Origin: Skermanella rosea
Lineage (GTDB): Bacteria; Pseudomonadota; Alphaproteobacteria; Azospirillales; Azospirillaceae
Assembly (NCBI RefSeq): GCF_016806835.2
Contig: NZ_CP086111.1
Span: forward strand, 4,643,471-4,707,470
DNA length: 64,000 nt
Direction of reading: 5' to 3'
This document shows positions 35,714 through 42,863 of the stretch, piece after piece. The notes beneath the pieces are model-generated. The model worked only from the letters and a program-made list of their open reading frames with translations. It searched no databases and was not told the DNA's origin. A program made the translations under genes and the position numbers. The stretch's first letter is position 1; each line of letters begins with the position of its first letter.

Positions 35714-37168
35714 TCACTCCGCCGCCGCGGGCGCCGTCCGGACCAGCTCGCCCGGCACGCCGAACGAGCGGCCGAGCCAGCGGGCCGCGGCGGCATGGTC
35801 GACCGCCGCCTCGGCGTCCTTGCCGAGGCCGCCGGCCACCTCCAGCCAGCGCAGCGTCGCCTGGACGTCGCGCTGGGCCTGCGCCTGGGCCAGGGGCGAG
35901 CGGTACTGGAGCTCGACCGTCCTGCCGTCCACGGCGACGTCGGGGATCTCGCCGCGCCGGCGCAGGATCGCGACGGCCCGCATCATCAGCGGCGTCAGCA
36001 GCTCGGACTGGAGCCGGCCATAGGTGGCGCCCAGCAGGCGCGACATCTCGGCCGACCGTTCCAGCACCTCGGTCGCGGTCATCCGGCCGTCCGACACCTG
36101 CCCCAGCCGGTCCACCAGCAGGGCGTGCCGGATGCGCCGCCGCAGGTCGTCGAGCACCAGCTGCGACACGTCGAACCGGCCGGGCGCCGCCAGGGGCGTC
36201 AGCCCCGCCGACCCCACCGCCTTGGGGATGATGGTGCCGGGCACCAGCCGGATCGTGCCGGGGTTCAGCACCCCGTCGTCGTCGGCCTGCCAGATGCCGG
36301 TGACCGCGATCGAGGCGTTCTTCAGCACCAGTTCGACCACCTTGTTGGCCGTCTTGATGTCGGGCAGCGCCTTCATCACCGGCGACCGGCCATAGGTCTC
36401 GCCCGGCGCCTTCAGCCAGCGGAAATTGATGAAGGGGGAGCGGGCGAACCGCCCCTCCGCCAGGACGGCCGCCTCCGCCAGCCCGCTGTCCAGGATCACG
36501 CTGTAGCGGTAGGCCGAACCGTCCTTCAGGACCGCCTCGACCACCGCGAAGCGGGCCTGGGGATCGCGGGCGGCCTCCCGCTCCAGCGCGTCCGGAACGG
36601 CGGCGTCGGGGAACCGCAGCCGGAGCTGCGCCAGGGTCAGCTCGCTGCGCCGGAAGGTCCCATCCAGCCGCCCGTCGGCGCCCTCCTCCAGCACGACCTC
36701 GGCCAGCGGCACCGCGGTGAAGCGGAAGCCGGAGTAATCGCCCGGCGCCGCCTCCTCGAACAGCAGGCAGGCGGTCCCGGCGGTCACCAGGTCAAGGTAG
36801 CATTGGTGCATCTCGACCGCGAAGTTCGACCGGTCGAAATGCGACTGGAGCGTGATCGCCGCCTTCTCCAGCACGGGGGCGGCGGCGTCCCGCTCGGCAT
36901 CGTCCAGGTCCGGCCCGGGCGCCAGGCCGAACCAGCGGGACCAGGGCGGCGTCAGCTGGGCCAACAGGCTGGCGGCGAGCTGTTCGACCGCGTCGGCCGC
37001 GGTGCCGTCGAACAGCCGGTCGGCCTTGCGTTCCCCCGGGCTTCCCCCGGAGCCGAACCCGCCGCCGTGGGGCAGCGCGTGGTCGTAGCATTCCTGCCAG
37101 TGGGCTTCCCAGACGCTCCGCCTGGATTTGGCCGCGTCGAAGCGCTGGAGCAGCGCCGGTGCGTCCAT
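35714..37168 (-). CDS. portal (head-tail connector) protein
   Basis: The 484-residue protein belongs to the podovirus head-tail connector family: a start with DAAKSRRSVWEAHWQECYDHALP, GERKADRLFDGTAADAVEQLAASL, LTPPWSRWFGL, YLDLVTAGTACLLFEE, and a late RMTATEVLERSAEMSRLLG. Such proteins form the dodecameric portal through which DNA is packaged. The ATG at 37168 is preceded by AGTAGGGCG; a longer frame upstream is not conserved. It is the first large structural gene of the cassette, as gp8 is in T7. Confidence 0.9.
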   Translation of the reverse strand: MDAPALLQRFDAAKSRRSVWEAHWQECYDHALPHGGGFGSGGSPGERKADRLFDGTAADAVEQLAASLLAQLTPPWSRWFGLAPGPDLDDAERDAAAPVLEKAAITLQSHFDRSNFAVEMHQCYLDLVTAGTACLLFEEAAPGDYSGFRFTAVPLAEVVLEEGADGRLDGTFRRSELTLAQLRLRFPDAAVPDALEREAARDPQARFAVVEAVLKDGSAYRYSVILDSGLAEAAVLAEGRFARSPFINFRWLKAPGETYGRSPVMKALPDIKTANKVVELVLKNASIAVTGIWQADDDGVLNPGTIRLVPGTIIPKAVGSAGLTPLAAPGRFDVSQLVLDDLRRRIRHALLVDRLGQVSDGRMTATEVLERSAEMSRLLGATYGRLQSELLTPLMMRAVAILRRRGEIPDVAVDGRTVELQYRSPLAQAQAQRDVQATLRWLEVAGGLGKDAEAAVDHAAAARWLGRSFGVPGELVRTAPAAAE

Positions 37169-37172
37169 CGCC

Positions 37173-37574
37173 CTACTCCCCCAGCAGGCGCTTGCGCGCC
37201 GGCGCGGCACCGGTTCCGGCCTGCTGGAGAACGCCGCGCCACGAGGTCAGCACCGTGCCGGTCAGGCTGCGGTCGCGCCGGGCCAGCGCCTTCTCCGCGG
37301 CGGCCAGCGCATCGGCCTGCTCCTGCGTGGCGGTCTTCGCGGGCGTGACCGGCGCGGGAGCCGGCGCCACGGGCTCGGCCGGCGCCGGCTTTGTGGCGGG
37401 TTCCTCCTCGACCGGCACCGCCGGGGTGGGGTCGGGCCTGGACACGACCGGCGCGGGAACGGTCGGTTCCGGCACGGCCGGCGCCGGGGTGACGGACGCC
37501 GTCGGGGACGTGGCGGCCGGGGACGTCGTGGTCACGACGGACGGCACCTTGGGCGGCGAGAACATCTTGGCCAT
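37173..37574 (-). CDS. Pro/Ala-rich phage-associated protein
   Basis: The 133-residue protein starts MAKMFSPPKVPSVV, then has about 70 residues of Pro/Ala/Val/Thr repeats, and ends in a conserved-looking helix EQADALAAAEKALARRDRSLTGTVLTSWRG and a basic tail RKRLLGE. Short proteins with the same MAKMFxPPK start and RK(R/L)LLGE end occur before portal genes in related prophages, by my recollection. The role is unknown; a minor head or ejection protein is possible. Confidence 0.65.
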   Translation of the reverse strand: MAKMFSPPKVPSVVTTTSPAATSPTASVTPAPAVPEPTVPAPVVSRPDPTPAVPVEEEPATKPAPAEPVAPAPAPVTPAKTATQEQADALAAAEKALARRDRSLTGTVLTSWRGVLQQAGTGAAPARKRLLGE

Positions 37575-37598
37575 GGGGATCGGGCTCCTTCGGAAGGT

Positions 37599-38063
37599 TC
37601 AGGAAAAGGCCGGCGAACCGGCCCGGGTGGACGCACGGCCGGCGGACGCGCACCCGACCGGCGACGCCGGGTCGAGCAGCCGGCGGTAAAGCTGCCAGGG
37701 GGTCAGCACCCAGCGGTCATGCAGCCCCAGCACCCGCTTGGCCGCTTCCACGCAGGTGAACGGCCCCCAGGGTGCCGGGCGGTCCAGGTCGCGCCGGACC
37801 GGGGCCGCCACCACGGCATGGCCGCGCTCGGCGAACCAGCCGACGAGGTCGAAGCCGGCGGCGACCGGCTGGACCGCGATCTCCAGGTGCGGCGACAGCG
37901 GGTCCACCGTGATCCAGTGGGTCCCGTCGTTCAGCGCCACGAAGCAGTGGCGGAAGCCCGGCCGCAGCAGCCGGAGCCACCACAGGTCGGCATCGCCGCA
38001 GAACACCACCCAGGCCCGCGGCTCGGCGCGGGGCGGGGCGGCGGGCGCCAGGGTGCCGCTCAT
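37599..38063 (-). CDS. uncharacterised protein with possible papain-like (NlpC/LRAT) core
   Basis: The 154-residue protein has no signal peptide. Two motifs suggest a permuted cysteine hydrolase: a histidine strand RHCFVALNDGTHWITVDP at about residue 38, and a later FTCVEAAKRVLGL helix start that could hold the catalytic Cys. No other residue is diagnostic and the assignment is tentative. It lies second in the cassette, four bases overlapping the preceding gene. A role could be wall processing during entry or protein processing during assembly. Confidence 0.55.
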   Translation of the reverse strand: MSGTLAPAAPPRAEPRAWVVFCGDADLWWLRLLRPGFRHCFVALNDGTHWITVDPLSPHLEIAVQPVAAGFDLVGWFAERGHAVVAAPVRRDLDRPAPWGPFTCVEAAKRVLGLHDRWVLTPWQLYRRLLDPASPVGCASAGRASTRAGSPAFS

Positions 38064-38497
38064 CCCGCGAGCCGGGCGTCGGCGACGATGCCCTTCTCGC
38101 GCAGGATGGGATCCAGGAAGTCCAACGCCTCCCGCCACAGGCCGGACGCCCGCACCTCCAGCCGGCGCTCCGGATCGGGCGCCATCAGGCGGCGGCCGTA
38201 ATGGACCAGCACGTGGAGGTGGTCGCGGATCAGCTTGCGCTGGCGGTACAGCCGGTCGACCACGCGGATCATGTCGAGCGGTTCGCAGGGGCGCGGCACC
38301 ATGCCGCGGCCGGCGACGATGCGGGCTCCGGACGCGCGGGCCTCCTGCGCCTGGACGAACCAGAACCAAGCTTCCTCGGCGCTGTCGAAAGGCACCGCGA
38401 AAGCGTCGGGATCCGTGTCGGGTCGCGGAGAACCGGGACTTCCGGCAGGAGAAGGCGGGCGATGCCGAAGGGGAGACGGGGACGGGTGGCCGGACAA
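38060..38497 (-). CDS. uncharacterised protein heading the phage cassette
   Basis: The 145-residue protein has a disordered Pro/Ser-rich start (about 40 residues), then a compact conserved-looking region: AEEAWFWFVQAQEARASG, PCEPLDMIRVVDRLYRQRKLI and ALDFLDPILREKGIV. I do not recognise the family. The gene is first after the LexA-box promoter and may be a small regulator or an assembly factor. Its stop overlaps the next start by four bases. Confidence 0.65.
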   Translation of the reverse strand: MSGHPSPSPLRHRPPSPAGSPGSPRPDTDPDAFAVPFDSAEEAWFWFVQAQEARASGARIVAGRGMVPRPCEPLDMIRVVDRLYRQRKLIRDHLHVLVHYGRRLMAPDPERRLEVRASGLWREALDFLDPILREKGIVADARLAG

Positions 38498-38559
38498 GGC
38501 GGCACCTCCTGTGCGGACTGGATTTCGGGGAAGGGCATCTTCCTGCGGGAAGAACCCCC

Positions 38560-38599
38560 TTGATGTTCCCCTTATGTTCCGCTTTAATTCCTACGTCAA
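38560..38599. promoter_or_regulatory. divergent promoter with LexA (SOS) box
   Basis: The sequence GTTCCCCTTATGTTC (38565-38579) is a perfect alphaproteobacterial LexA box, GTTC-N7-GTTC, with a third weaker repeat ATTC at the same 11-base spacing (38587). For the plus strand, TTGATG (38560-38565) and TTTAAT (38583-38588) are 17 bases apart with the box between them. For the minus strand, TTGACG (38599-38594) and CATAAG (38576-38571) are also 17 apart, and the box covers the -10. One operator could thus control the S24 repressor gene and the phage cassette. Confidence 0.75.
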
Positions 38600-38656
38600 G
38601 CTTTTTGTGAAAACGTTCCTAGGGACATGAGGACCAGAATATGTGAAATTGTTCCC

Positions 38657-39289
38657 ATGCTTAAACACGCAGACATTTGGCAGGCGATTGATCGCCTCGC
38701 AGCCCAGAACGGGCTGTCGGCCTCCGGCCTCGCGCGGCGGGCCGGGCTGGACCCGACGACGTTCAACAAGAGCAAGCGGACCACGACCGAGGGGAAGCTG
38801 CGCTGGCCGTCGACCGAGAGCATCTCGAAGGTGCTGGAGGCGACCGCCAGCTCGTTCAGCGATTTCGTCAGCCTGGTCGACAACGAGCAGATCACCGGCG
38901 CCACCCAGCGCATCCCGGTGATCGGCTATGCGCAGGCGGGCGCCCAGGGCTTTTTCGACGATGCCGGCTATCCCGTCGGCAGCGGCTGGGACGAGCTGCA
39001 ATTCCCGCACGTCGGCGATCCGCAGGCCTATGCGCTGGAGATCACCGGCGACAGCATGGAGCCGGTCTACCGCGACGGCGACATCATCATCGTCTCGCCC
39101 TCGGCCAGCCTGCGGCGCGGCGACCGCGTCGTGGTCAAGACCACCGGCGGCGAGGTGATGGCCAAGCAGCTGCTGCGCTCGACCGCCAACAGGATCGAGC
39201 TCCAGTCGATCAACCCGGCCCACCCGTTGCGCACGCTCAGCCCGACCGAGATCACCTGGATGGCGCGGATCGTCTGGGCAAGCCAGTAG
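38657..39289 (+). CDS. S24/LexA-like repressor with helix-turn-helix
   Basis: The 210-residue protein has an N-terminal HTH (LAAQNGLSASGLARRAGLD, about 14-32) and a C-terminal S24 self-cleaving peptidase fold. The catalytic serine is Ser133 in ITGDSMEP, the lysine Lys170 in EVMAKQL. A probable Ala94-Gly95 cleavage site lies in YAQAGAQG. This is the design of phage CI-like or LexA-like repressors, cleaved in response to RecA after DNA damage. It is divergent from the phage cassette with a shared regulatory region. The ATG at 38657 fits the family N-terminus. It may instead be a host regulator not tied to the phage. Confidence 0.88.
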   Translation: MLKHADIWQAIDRLAAQNGLSASGLARRAGLDPTTFNKSKRTTTEGKLRWPSTESISKVLEATASSFSDFVSLVDNEQITGATQRIPVIGYAQAGAQGFFDDAGYPVGSGWDELQFPHVGDPQAYALEITGDSMEPVYRDGDIIIVSPSASLRRGDRVVVKTTGGEVMAKQLLRSTANRIELQSINPAHPLRTLSPTEITWMARIVWASQ

Positions 39290-39361
39290 GCCGCGGGACG
39301 GCCGACTAGGATTGGAATAAATTCCTTTGACCGCAGCGTGGGTTTGTGGTCACATCGCCCC

Positions 39362-39712
39362 ATGACGGACGATTCGCACCCCAACGCCGCCGATCCGGCG
39401 ACTCTCCTGGCCGACCTGTATCTGGATTTTTCCGGTCCGCCGCCGCGCGCGGCCCTGTCGGCGACACTATTGGGCGGCCGCGCCCCTCGTGACGCCGGGC
39501 GGATCGCGGCGGCCGGGCGCTTGGCCTCCCGCCTCGCCGCCGATGCCCGACTCGGCATCGCCCGCCGCCGGGCGGCCTTCGGGCGCATTACCCGGGCCGA
39601 TCCCCGGATCGATCCATGGCTCGCCCGCCTCGTCGCCGACCTGGCGCTTCACCGGGCGAGCGCGGTGGCCCGCATGGCGTCGGCTCACTCCATGCCGAGC
39701 GCCATCTTGTAA
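39362..39712 (+). CDS. hypothetical protein, 116 aa
   Basis: I do not recognise the family. The protein is Ala/Arg-rich and helical ([25 protein letters not shown]), soluble, and without cysteines or a signal peptide. The start ATG at 39362 follows the sequence GGTCACATCGCCC, without a strong ribosome binding site. Its 3' end overlaps the convergent gapR gene by 28 bases, which is unusual, so either the true end is earlier or both are real. Third-position GC bias supports coding. Confidence 0.5.
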   Translation: MTDDSHPNAADPATLLADLYLDFSGPPPRAALSATLLGGRAPRDAGRIAAAGRLASRLAADARLGIARRRAAFGRITRADPRIDPWLARLVADLALHRASAVARMASAHSMPSAIL

Positions 39713-39972
39713 AGCTCGATCAGCTCTTCTTCCTCCTGACGCTCCTCCTTGGCCTTCTTGCGAAGCCGGATGATCGTCCGGATGATCTTCACGTCGAAGC
39801 CGGTGCCCTTGGCCTCGAGATAGACATCCTTGATGTCGTCCGAAATGCCCTTCTTCTCTTCCTCGAGTCGCTCGATGCGCTCCACGAACGAGCGCAGGCG
39901 ATCGGCGGCGATACCGCCGACATCGTTCGCCGGCCCGGCATCGGCCCGCGCCGCAACTGAAGTGTCCGTCAT
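39685..39972 (-). CDS. gapR: GapR-type nucleoid protein (DUF2312)
   Basis: The 95-residue protein is a clear member: [66 protein letters not shown]. The two-helix dimer clamps overtwisted DNA ahead of replication and transcription in Caulobacter and relatives. The first 20 residues are a variable leader. A longer reading is unlikely. It overlaps a convergent hypothetical gene at its 3' end. Confidence 0.93.
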   Translation of the reverse strand: MTDTSVAARADAGPANDVGGIAADRLRSFVERIERLEEEKKGISDDIKDVYLEAKGTGFDVKIIRTIIRLRKKAKEERQEEEELIELYKMALGME

Positions 39973-40109
39973 GAATTCCTCGTCACCAGAAACGACTTGT
40001 CGGAGGCACCATAGCCAATCCGACCGCCAAGGGCACCCCCGCCGACGCTCCGCCCCAACTTTTCGATAGCCCCGGAAGTCTCGTCACCCCGCCGCCCCCC
40101 TTCGGTGCC

Positions 40110-40205
40110 GTAGGTCGGACTTCGCCCGCCAGGGCGAACTCCGACGCACTGCATCGACGCTCCGGCCCGCCTGTCGGCGTCGGCCTTCGGCCGAGGCCGA
40201 CCTAC
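40110..40205. repeat. REP-like composite palindrome
   Basis: A 96-base element begins GTAGGTCGG and ends CCGACCTAC. It contains two inner hairpins (TTCGCCCGCCAGGGCGAA at 40120-40137 and GTCGGCCTTCGGCCGAGGCCGAC at 40178 on). Such composite elements are dispersed intergenic repeats in Azospirillum-like genomes. The rest of the 350-base gap between gapR and the DUF1244 gene (39973-40322) holds no gene I can see. Confidence 0.75.
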
Positions 40206-40322
40206 GGAATACCGATCAAAAGCACTGTTCCGCAATCCGGACCGGGGCACCCTGTTCGGAAACCGCTCCAGGATAAAGGGAAGCGGTTCCTCAAAAGTCC
40301 CTCAACTCCAAGGAGCCGCCCC

Positions 40323-40634
40323 TCAGTGGTCCGATCGGGCCTGTGCGGCGGCGAAGGCCTGCTGCTTCTCGGCGGAAGCCTCGGACTGGTGCTTGTTCTT
40401 CCACTCCTCGTAAGGCATGCCGTAGATGATCTCCCGCGCCTCGTCGTAGCTCATCTCCAGTCCCTTGCCCTCGGCGGCCGCCCGGTACCATTTCGACAGG
40501 CAGTTCCGACAGAACCCCGCCAGGTTCATCATGTCGATGTTCTGCACGTCGGTGCGGTTGCGCAGGTGCTCGACCAGCTGCCGGAAGGCCGCGGCCTCAA
40601 GCTCGGTGCGCGTGCGTTCGTCCAGTTCGGTCAT
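40323..40634 (-). CDS. DUF1244 family protein
   Basis: The 103-residue protein has the DUF1244 core: AAAFRQLVEHLRNRTDVQNIDMMNLAGFCRNCLSKWYRAAAE and YDEAREIIYGMPYEEWKNKHQ. The fold is small and all-helical with a conserved CRNC pair. Function is unproved. The ATG at 40634 has a GAGTGGACG-type upstream; an earlier in-frame codon is not conserved. It is widely found in alpha- and gammaproteobacteria as a single gene. Confidence 0.92.
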   Translation of the reverse strand: MTELDERTRTELEAAAFRQLVEHLRNRTDVQNIDMMNLAGFCRNCLSKWYRAAAEGKGLEMSYDEAREIIYGMPYEEWKNKHQSEASAEKQQAFAAAQARSDH

Positions 40635-40767
40635 CGTCGTCCACTCCCCAAAGCGCTTCCGATCAGGCGGAAGCAGTCGGCTTGACATGGCGTCACCCAC
40701 CGCCGGGCGCAACCGCTTCGTCGGGAGGGACGCGGCCGGACGGACCACGCCGATGCGCCCGCCGCCC

Positions 40768-41922
40768 TCAGCCTCCCGCCGCCGGCTCCAGCCCGTGCAG
40801 GGTCTCGCCGATCAGCCAGTCCACCACCAGCTTCAGCGCGTCCTCGGCCGTTGCGCCGGCCGCCAGCGCCTCCTGGTAGACGGCGACCTGCCGGTGGGCG
40901 CTGGTGCCCCGGGCCACGATGCCCCGGGCGTTCTCGATCGCCTCGACGCAGCCCAGCGCCTCGGCGTCCTCGCGCAGCAGGCCGATCAGCTCCTCCAGCA
41001 ACTCGCCATAGGGGACGATGCCGCCCCGGCCGAAATCGATCAGGCCGGCGTCGAAGCCGTAGCGCTGCGCCCGCCAGCGGTTCTCCTCCAGCAGCAGGTT
41101 GCGGTAGCGCCGCCACGCGACGTTGCCGCGCCGCAGCCGCCACAGCATGCGCAGCAGGCAGACATAGAAGGCGGCGACGGTCAGCGTGTCGTCCAGCCGG
41201 GTGCAGATGTCGCTGATCCGCATCTCCAGCGTCGGGAACCGGCCCGACGGGCGGATGTCCCACCACAGCTTGGTCGCGTCCTCGATCACCCCGGCATCGA
41301 CCAGCGCGCCGACCTGCTGCTGGAACTCGCCGAAGCTCTGGTATTCCTCCGGCATGCCCGTGCGGGGCAGCTCGTTCCAGACCGCCAGCCGGTAGCTCTT
41401 CAGCCCGCTGTCCTGCCCCTGCCAGAACGGGGAGGAAGTGGACAGCGCCAGCAGATGGGGCAGGAAGTAGCGGACCTGGTTCATCAGGTCGATGCGCAGG
41501 TTCTCGTCCTCGATCCCGACATGGACATGCATGCCGCAGATCATCAGCCGCCTGGCCGGCGCCCCGATGTCGCGGGCCAGCATGTTGTAGCGGTCCCGGT
41601 TGGTGTGCTTCTGCGGCAGCCACACCGCGAACGGGTGGGTCGAGGCCGCGATCGGTGCCAACCCGTAACGGTCCGCCACGTCGGCGACCGAGCGGCGCAG
41701 CCAGGTCAGTTCGGTCCGCGCCTCCGACAGGTCGGCGCAGACGCGGGTGCCGATCTCGATCTGGCAGCGCAGGAACTCGGGATGGACCTGCTCGGGCGCC
41801 ACGGCGGCGCAAGCCTCCAGCATGTCCTCGGGCGGGTCGGGCACGATATCGCGGGTCTGCCGGTCTACCAGCAGGTATTCCTCTTCGATGCCGAGCGTGA
41901 AGCTGGGGGCCGGTGCAGCCAT
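40768..41922 (-). CDS. carboxylate-amine ligase, glutamate-cysteine ligase type 2 (YbdK-like)
   Basis: The 384-residue protein begins with FTLGIEEEYLLVDRQTRDI, includes QIEIGTRVCADLSEAR, THPFAVW, GMHVHVGIEDENLR and WDIRPSGRFPTLEMRISDICT. These are the ATP/Mg and substrate residues of the GCS2 family, which makes gamma-glutamyl bonds with amines or amino acids. E. coli YbdK has weak glutamate-cysteine ligase activity. The natural substrate here is unknown. It is six bases after the N-formylglutamate amidohydrolase stop and in its operon. Confidence 0.92.
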   Translation of the reverse strand: MAAPAPSFTLGIEEEYLLVDRQTRDIVPDPPEDMLEACAAVAPEQVHPEFLRCQIEIGTRVCADLSEARTELTWLRRSVADVADRYGLAPIAASTHPFAVWLPQKHTNRDRYNMLARDIGAPARRLMICGMHVHVGIEDENLRIDLMNQVRYFLPHLLALSTSSPFWQGQDSGLKSYRLAVWNELPRTGMPEEYQSFGEFQQQVGALVDAGVIEDATKLWWDIRPSGRFPTLEMRISDICTRLDDTLTVAAFYVCLLRMLWRLRRGNVAWRRYRNLLLEENRWRAQRYGFDAGLIDFGRGGIVPYGELLEELIGLLREDAEALGCVEAIENARGIVARGTSAHRQVAVYQEALAAGATAEDALKLVVDWLIGETLHGLEPAAGG

Positions 41923-41927
41923 GATCC

Positions 41928-42749
41928 TCAGAAGTGCTGGATGCGATACAAGGTAGGGTCGTCCAGGACCTCGTCCAGGGCCTCGCCCAGGATGCCGGCC
42001 CATTCGGCCGCCCCGTGGCGGGTGTCGATCAGGTCCTGGCGGATCTCCACCAGCAGATGGGGCAGCCCCGGCACCACCGCGTGGCGGTCGATGGTCGATC
42101 CCTCCGTGCCCTTGCCGGTATAGGGCTCGTTGTCGCCCACCACCAGGCGGGCGTCGGCCCGGAGCCGTTCCATCACCGGCACCGGCATGCGGGGATCGCG
42201 GTCCCACAGGATGCCGATATGCCAGGGCCGCTCGATACCGTTCATCACGGGGGTGAAGCTGTGGATCGACACGACCGCCGGAACCTGCCCGCGCCCGCGC
42301 AGCCGGTCGATCTCGGCGGCCGCGGTCGAATGATAGGGCCAGAACAGCCCGTCCACCCGCTGCGCCGCCTCCGCCGGGTCCAGCGCCCGGTTGCCCGGCA
42401 CCACCACGCCGTCGCTGATCACCGGGATCGAGGTCGGGTCGTCCAGGTCGCGGTTGAGGTCGATGATCAGGCGGGAATAGCCGGACAGCACGGCCGCCGC
42501 GTCCCAGCGTTCCACCAGCGCCCGGGTCACGTCGGCGGCGCCGATGTCGTAGGCGATGTGCCGGGACAGCGCCGCGTCGTCCAGCCCCAGCGTCCCCAGC
42601 GACGCGGGCATGGCGTTGGAGGCGTGGTCGCACAGCAGCAGGACCGGCGCGCGGCCCTCGCGGTTCAGGACCGTCACCGGCGGCGGATCGCCGGGACCGA
42701 GCAGCGGCGGCATCGCCGAGGGCTTGGGAGCCGTGGAGGAAGCAGACAT
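41928..42749 (-). CDS. N-formylglutamate amidohydrolase family protein
   Basis: The 273-residue protein has the family features: LLLCDHASNAMPASLGTLGL, HIAYDIGAADV, SRLIIDLNRDLDDPTSIP, VSIHSFTPVMNGIERPWHIGILWDRD, and HAVVPGLPHLLVEIRQDLI. The zinc-dependent family includes HutG-type enzymes and others that act on N-acylated amino acids. No hut genes are near. Pairing with a GCS2-type ligase recurs in proteobacteria and suggests linked metabolism of gamma-glutamyl or formyl compounds. Start ATG at 42749, the first gene of the pair. Confidence 0.9.
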   Translation of the reverse strand: MSASSTAPKPSAMPPLLGPGDPPPVTVLNREGRAPVLLLCDHASNAMPASLGTLGLDDAALSRHIAYDIGAADVTRALVERWDAAAVLSGYSRLIIDLNRDLDDPTSIPVISDGVVVPGNRALDPAEAAQRVDGLFWPYHSTAAAEIDRLRGRGQVPAVVSIHSFTPVMNGIERPWHIGILWDRDPRMPVPVMERLRADARLVVGDNEPYTGKGTEGSTIDRHAVVPGLPHLLVEIRQDLIDTRHGAAEWAGILGEALDEVLDDPTLYRIQHF

Positions 42750-42863
42750 GAACGCCACTATACCCGAAACGCCGCACGGCGAAATGCCCCGCGACACCGA
42801 AATCCGGGAGCATGGCCGCCCTGACGAAATCCTCCCTTGCCACGGCACCCCCGCCGGGTGTCC

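Larger units (their letters stand above)
24714..38497 (-). mobile_element. podovirus-type structural/packaging/lysis cassette (degenerate prophage or domesticated particle)
   Basis: Sixteen phage genes and an orphan higA lie on one strand in T7-like late order. From right to left: two small genes, a Pro-rich gene, portal, scaffold, capsid, decoration-like gene, tail tubular A, tail tubular B, coiled-coil protein, tail spike, small packaging candidate, large terminase, membrane protein, endolysin, holin. No integrase, excisionase, replication protein, phage RNA polymerase or flanking tRNA attachment site is present. All large frames are intact and share the GC-rich codon use of the host, so the block is old and maintained. 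Core-like genes flank both sides. A LexA-box promoter region heads it at 38560-38599. It may be a gene-transfer-agent-like or bacteriocin-like particle, or a defective prophage. Confidence 0.85.

Noticed and set aside
24714-38497. RcGTA-like (HK97/siphovirus) gene transfer agent
   Set aside because: Portal, tail tubular and capsid genes are of podovirus type, and no tape measure or major tail tube gene is present.
38615-38654. Second LexA box between the promoter and the S24 gene
   Set aside because: The GTTC half-sites at 38615 and 38651 are 36 bases apart, not the 11 required.
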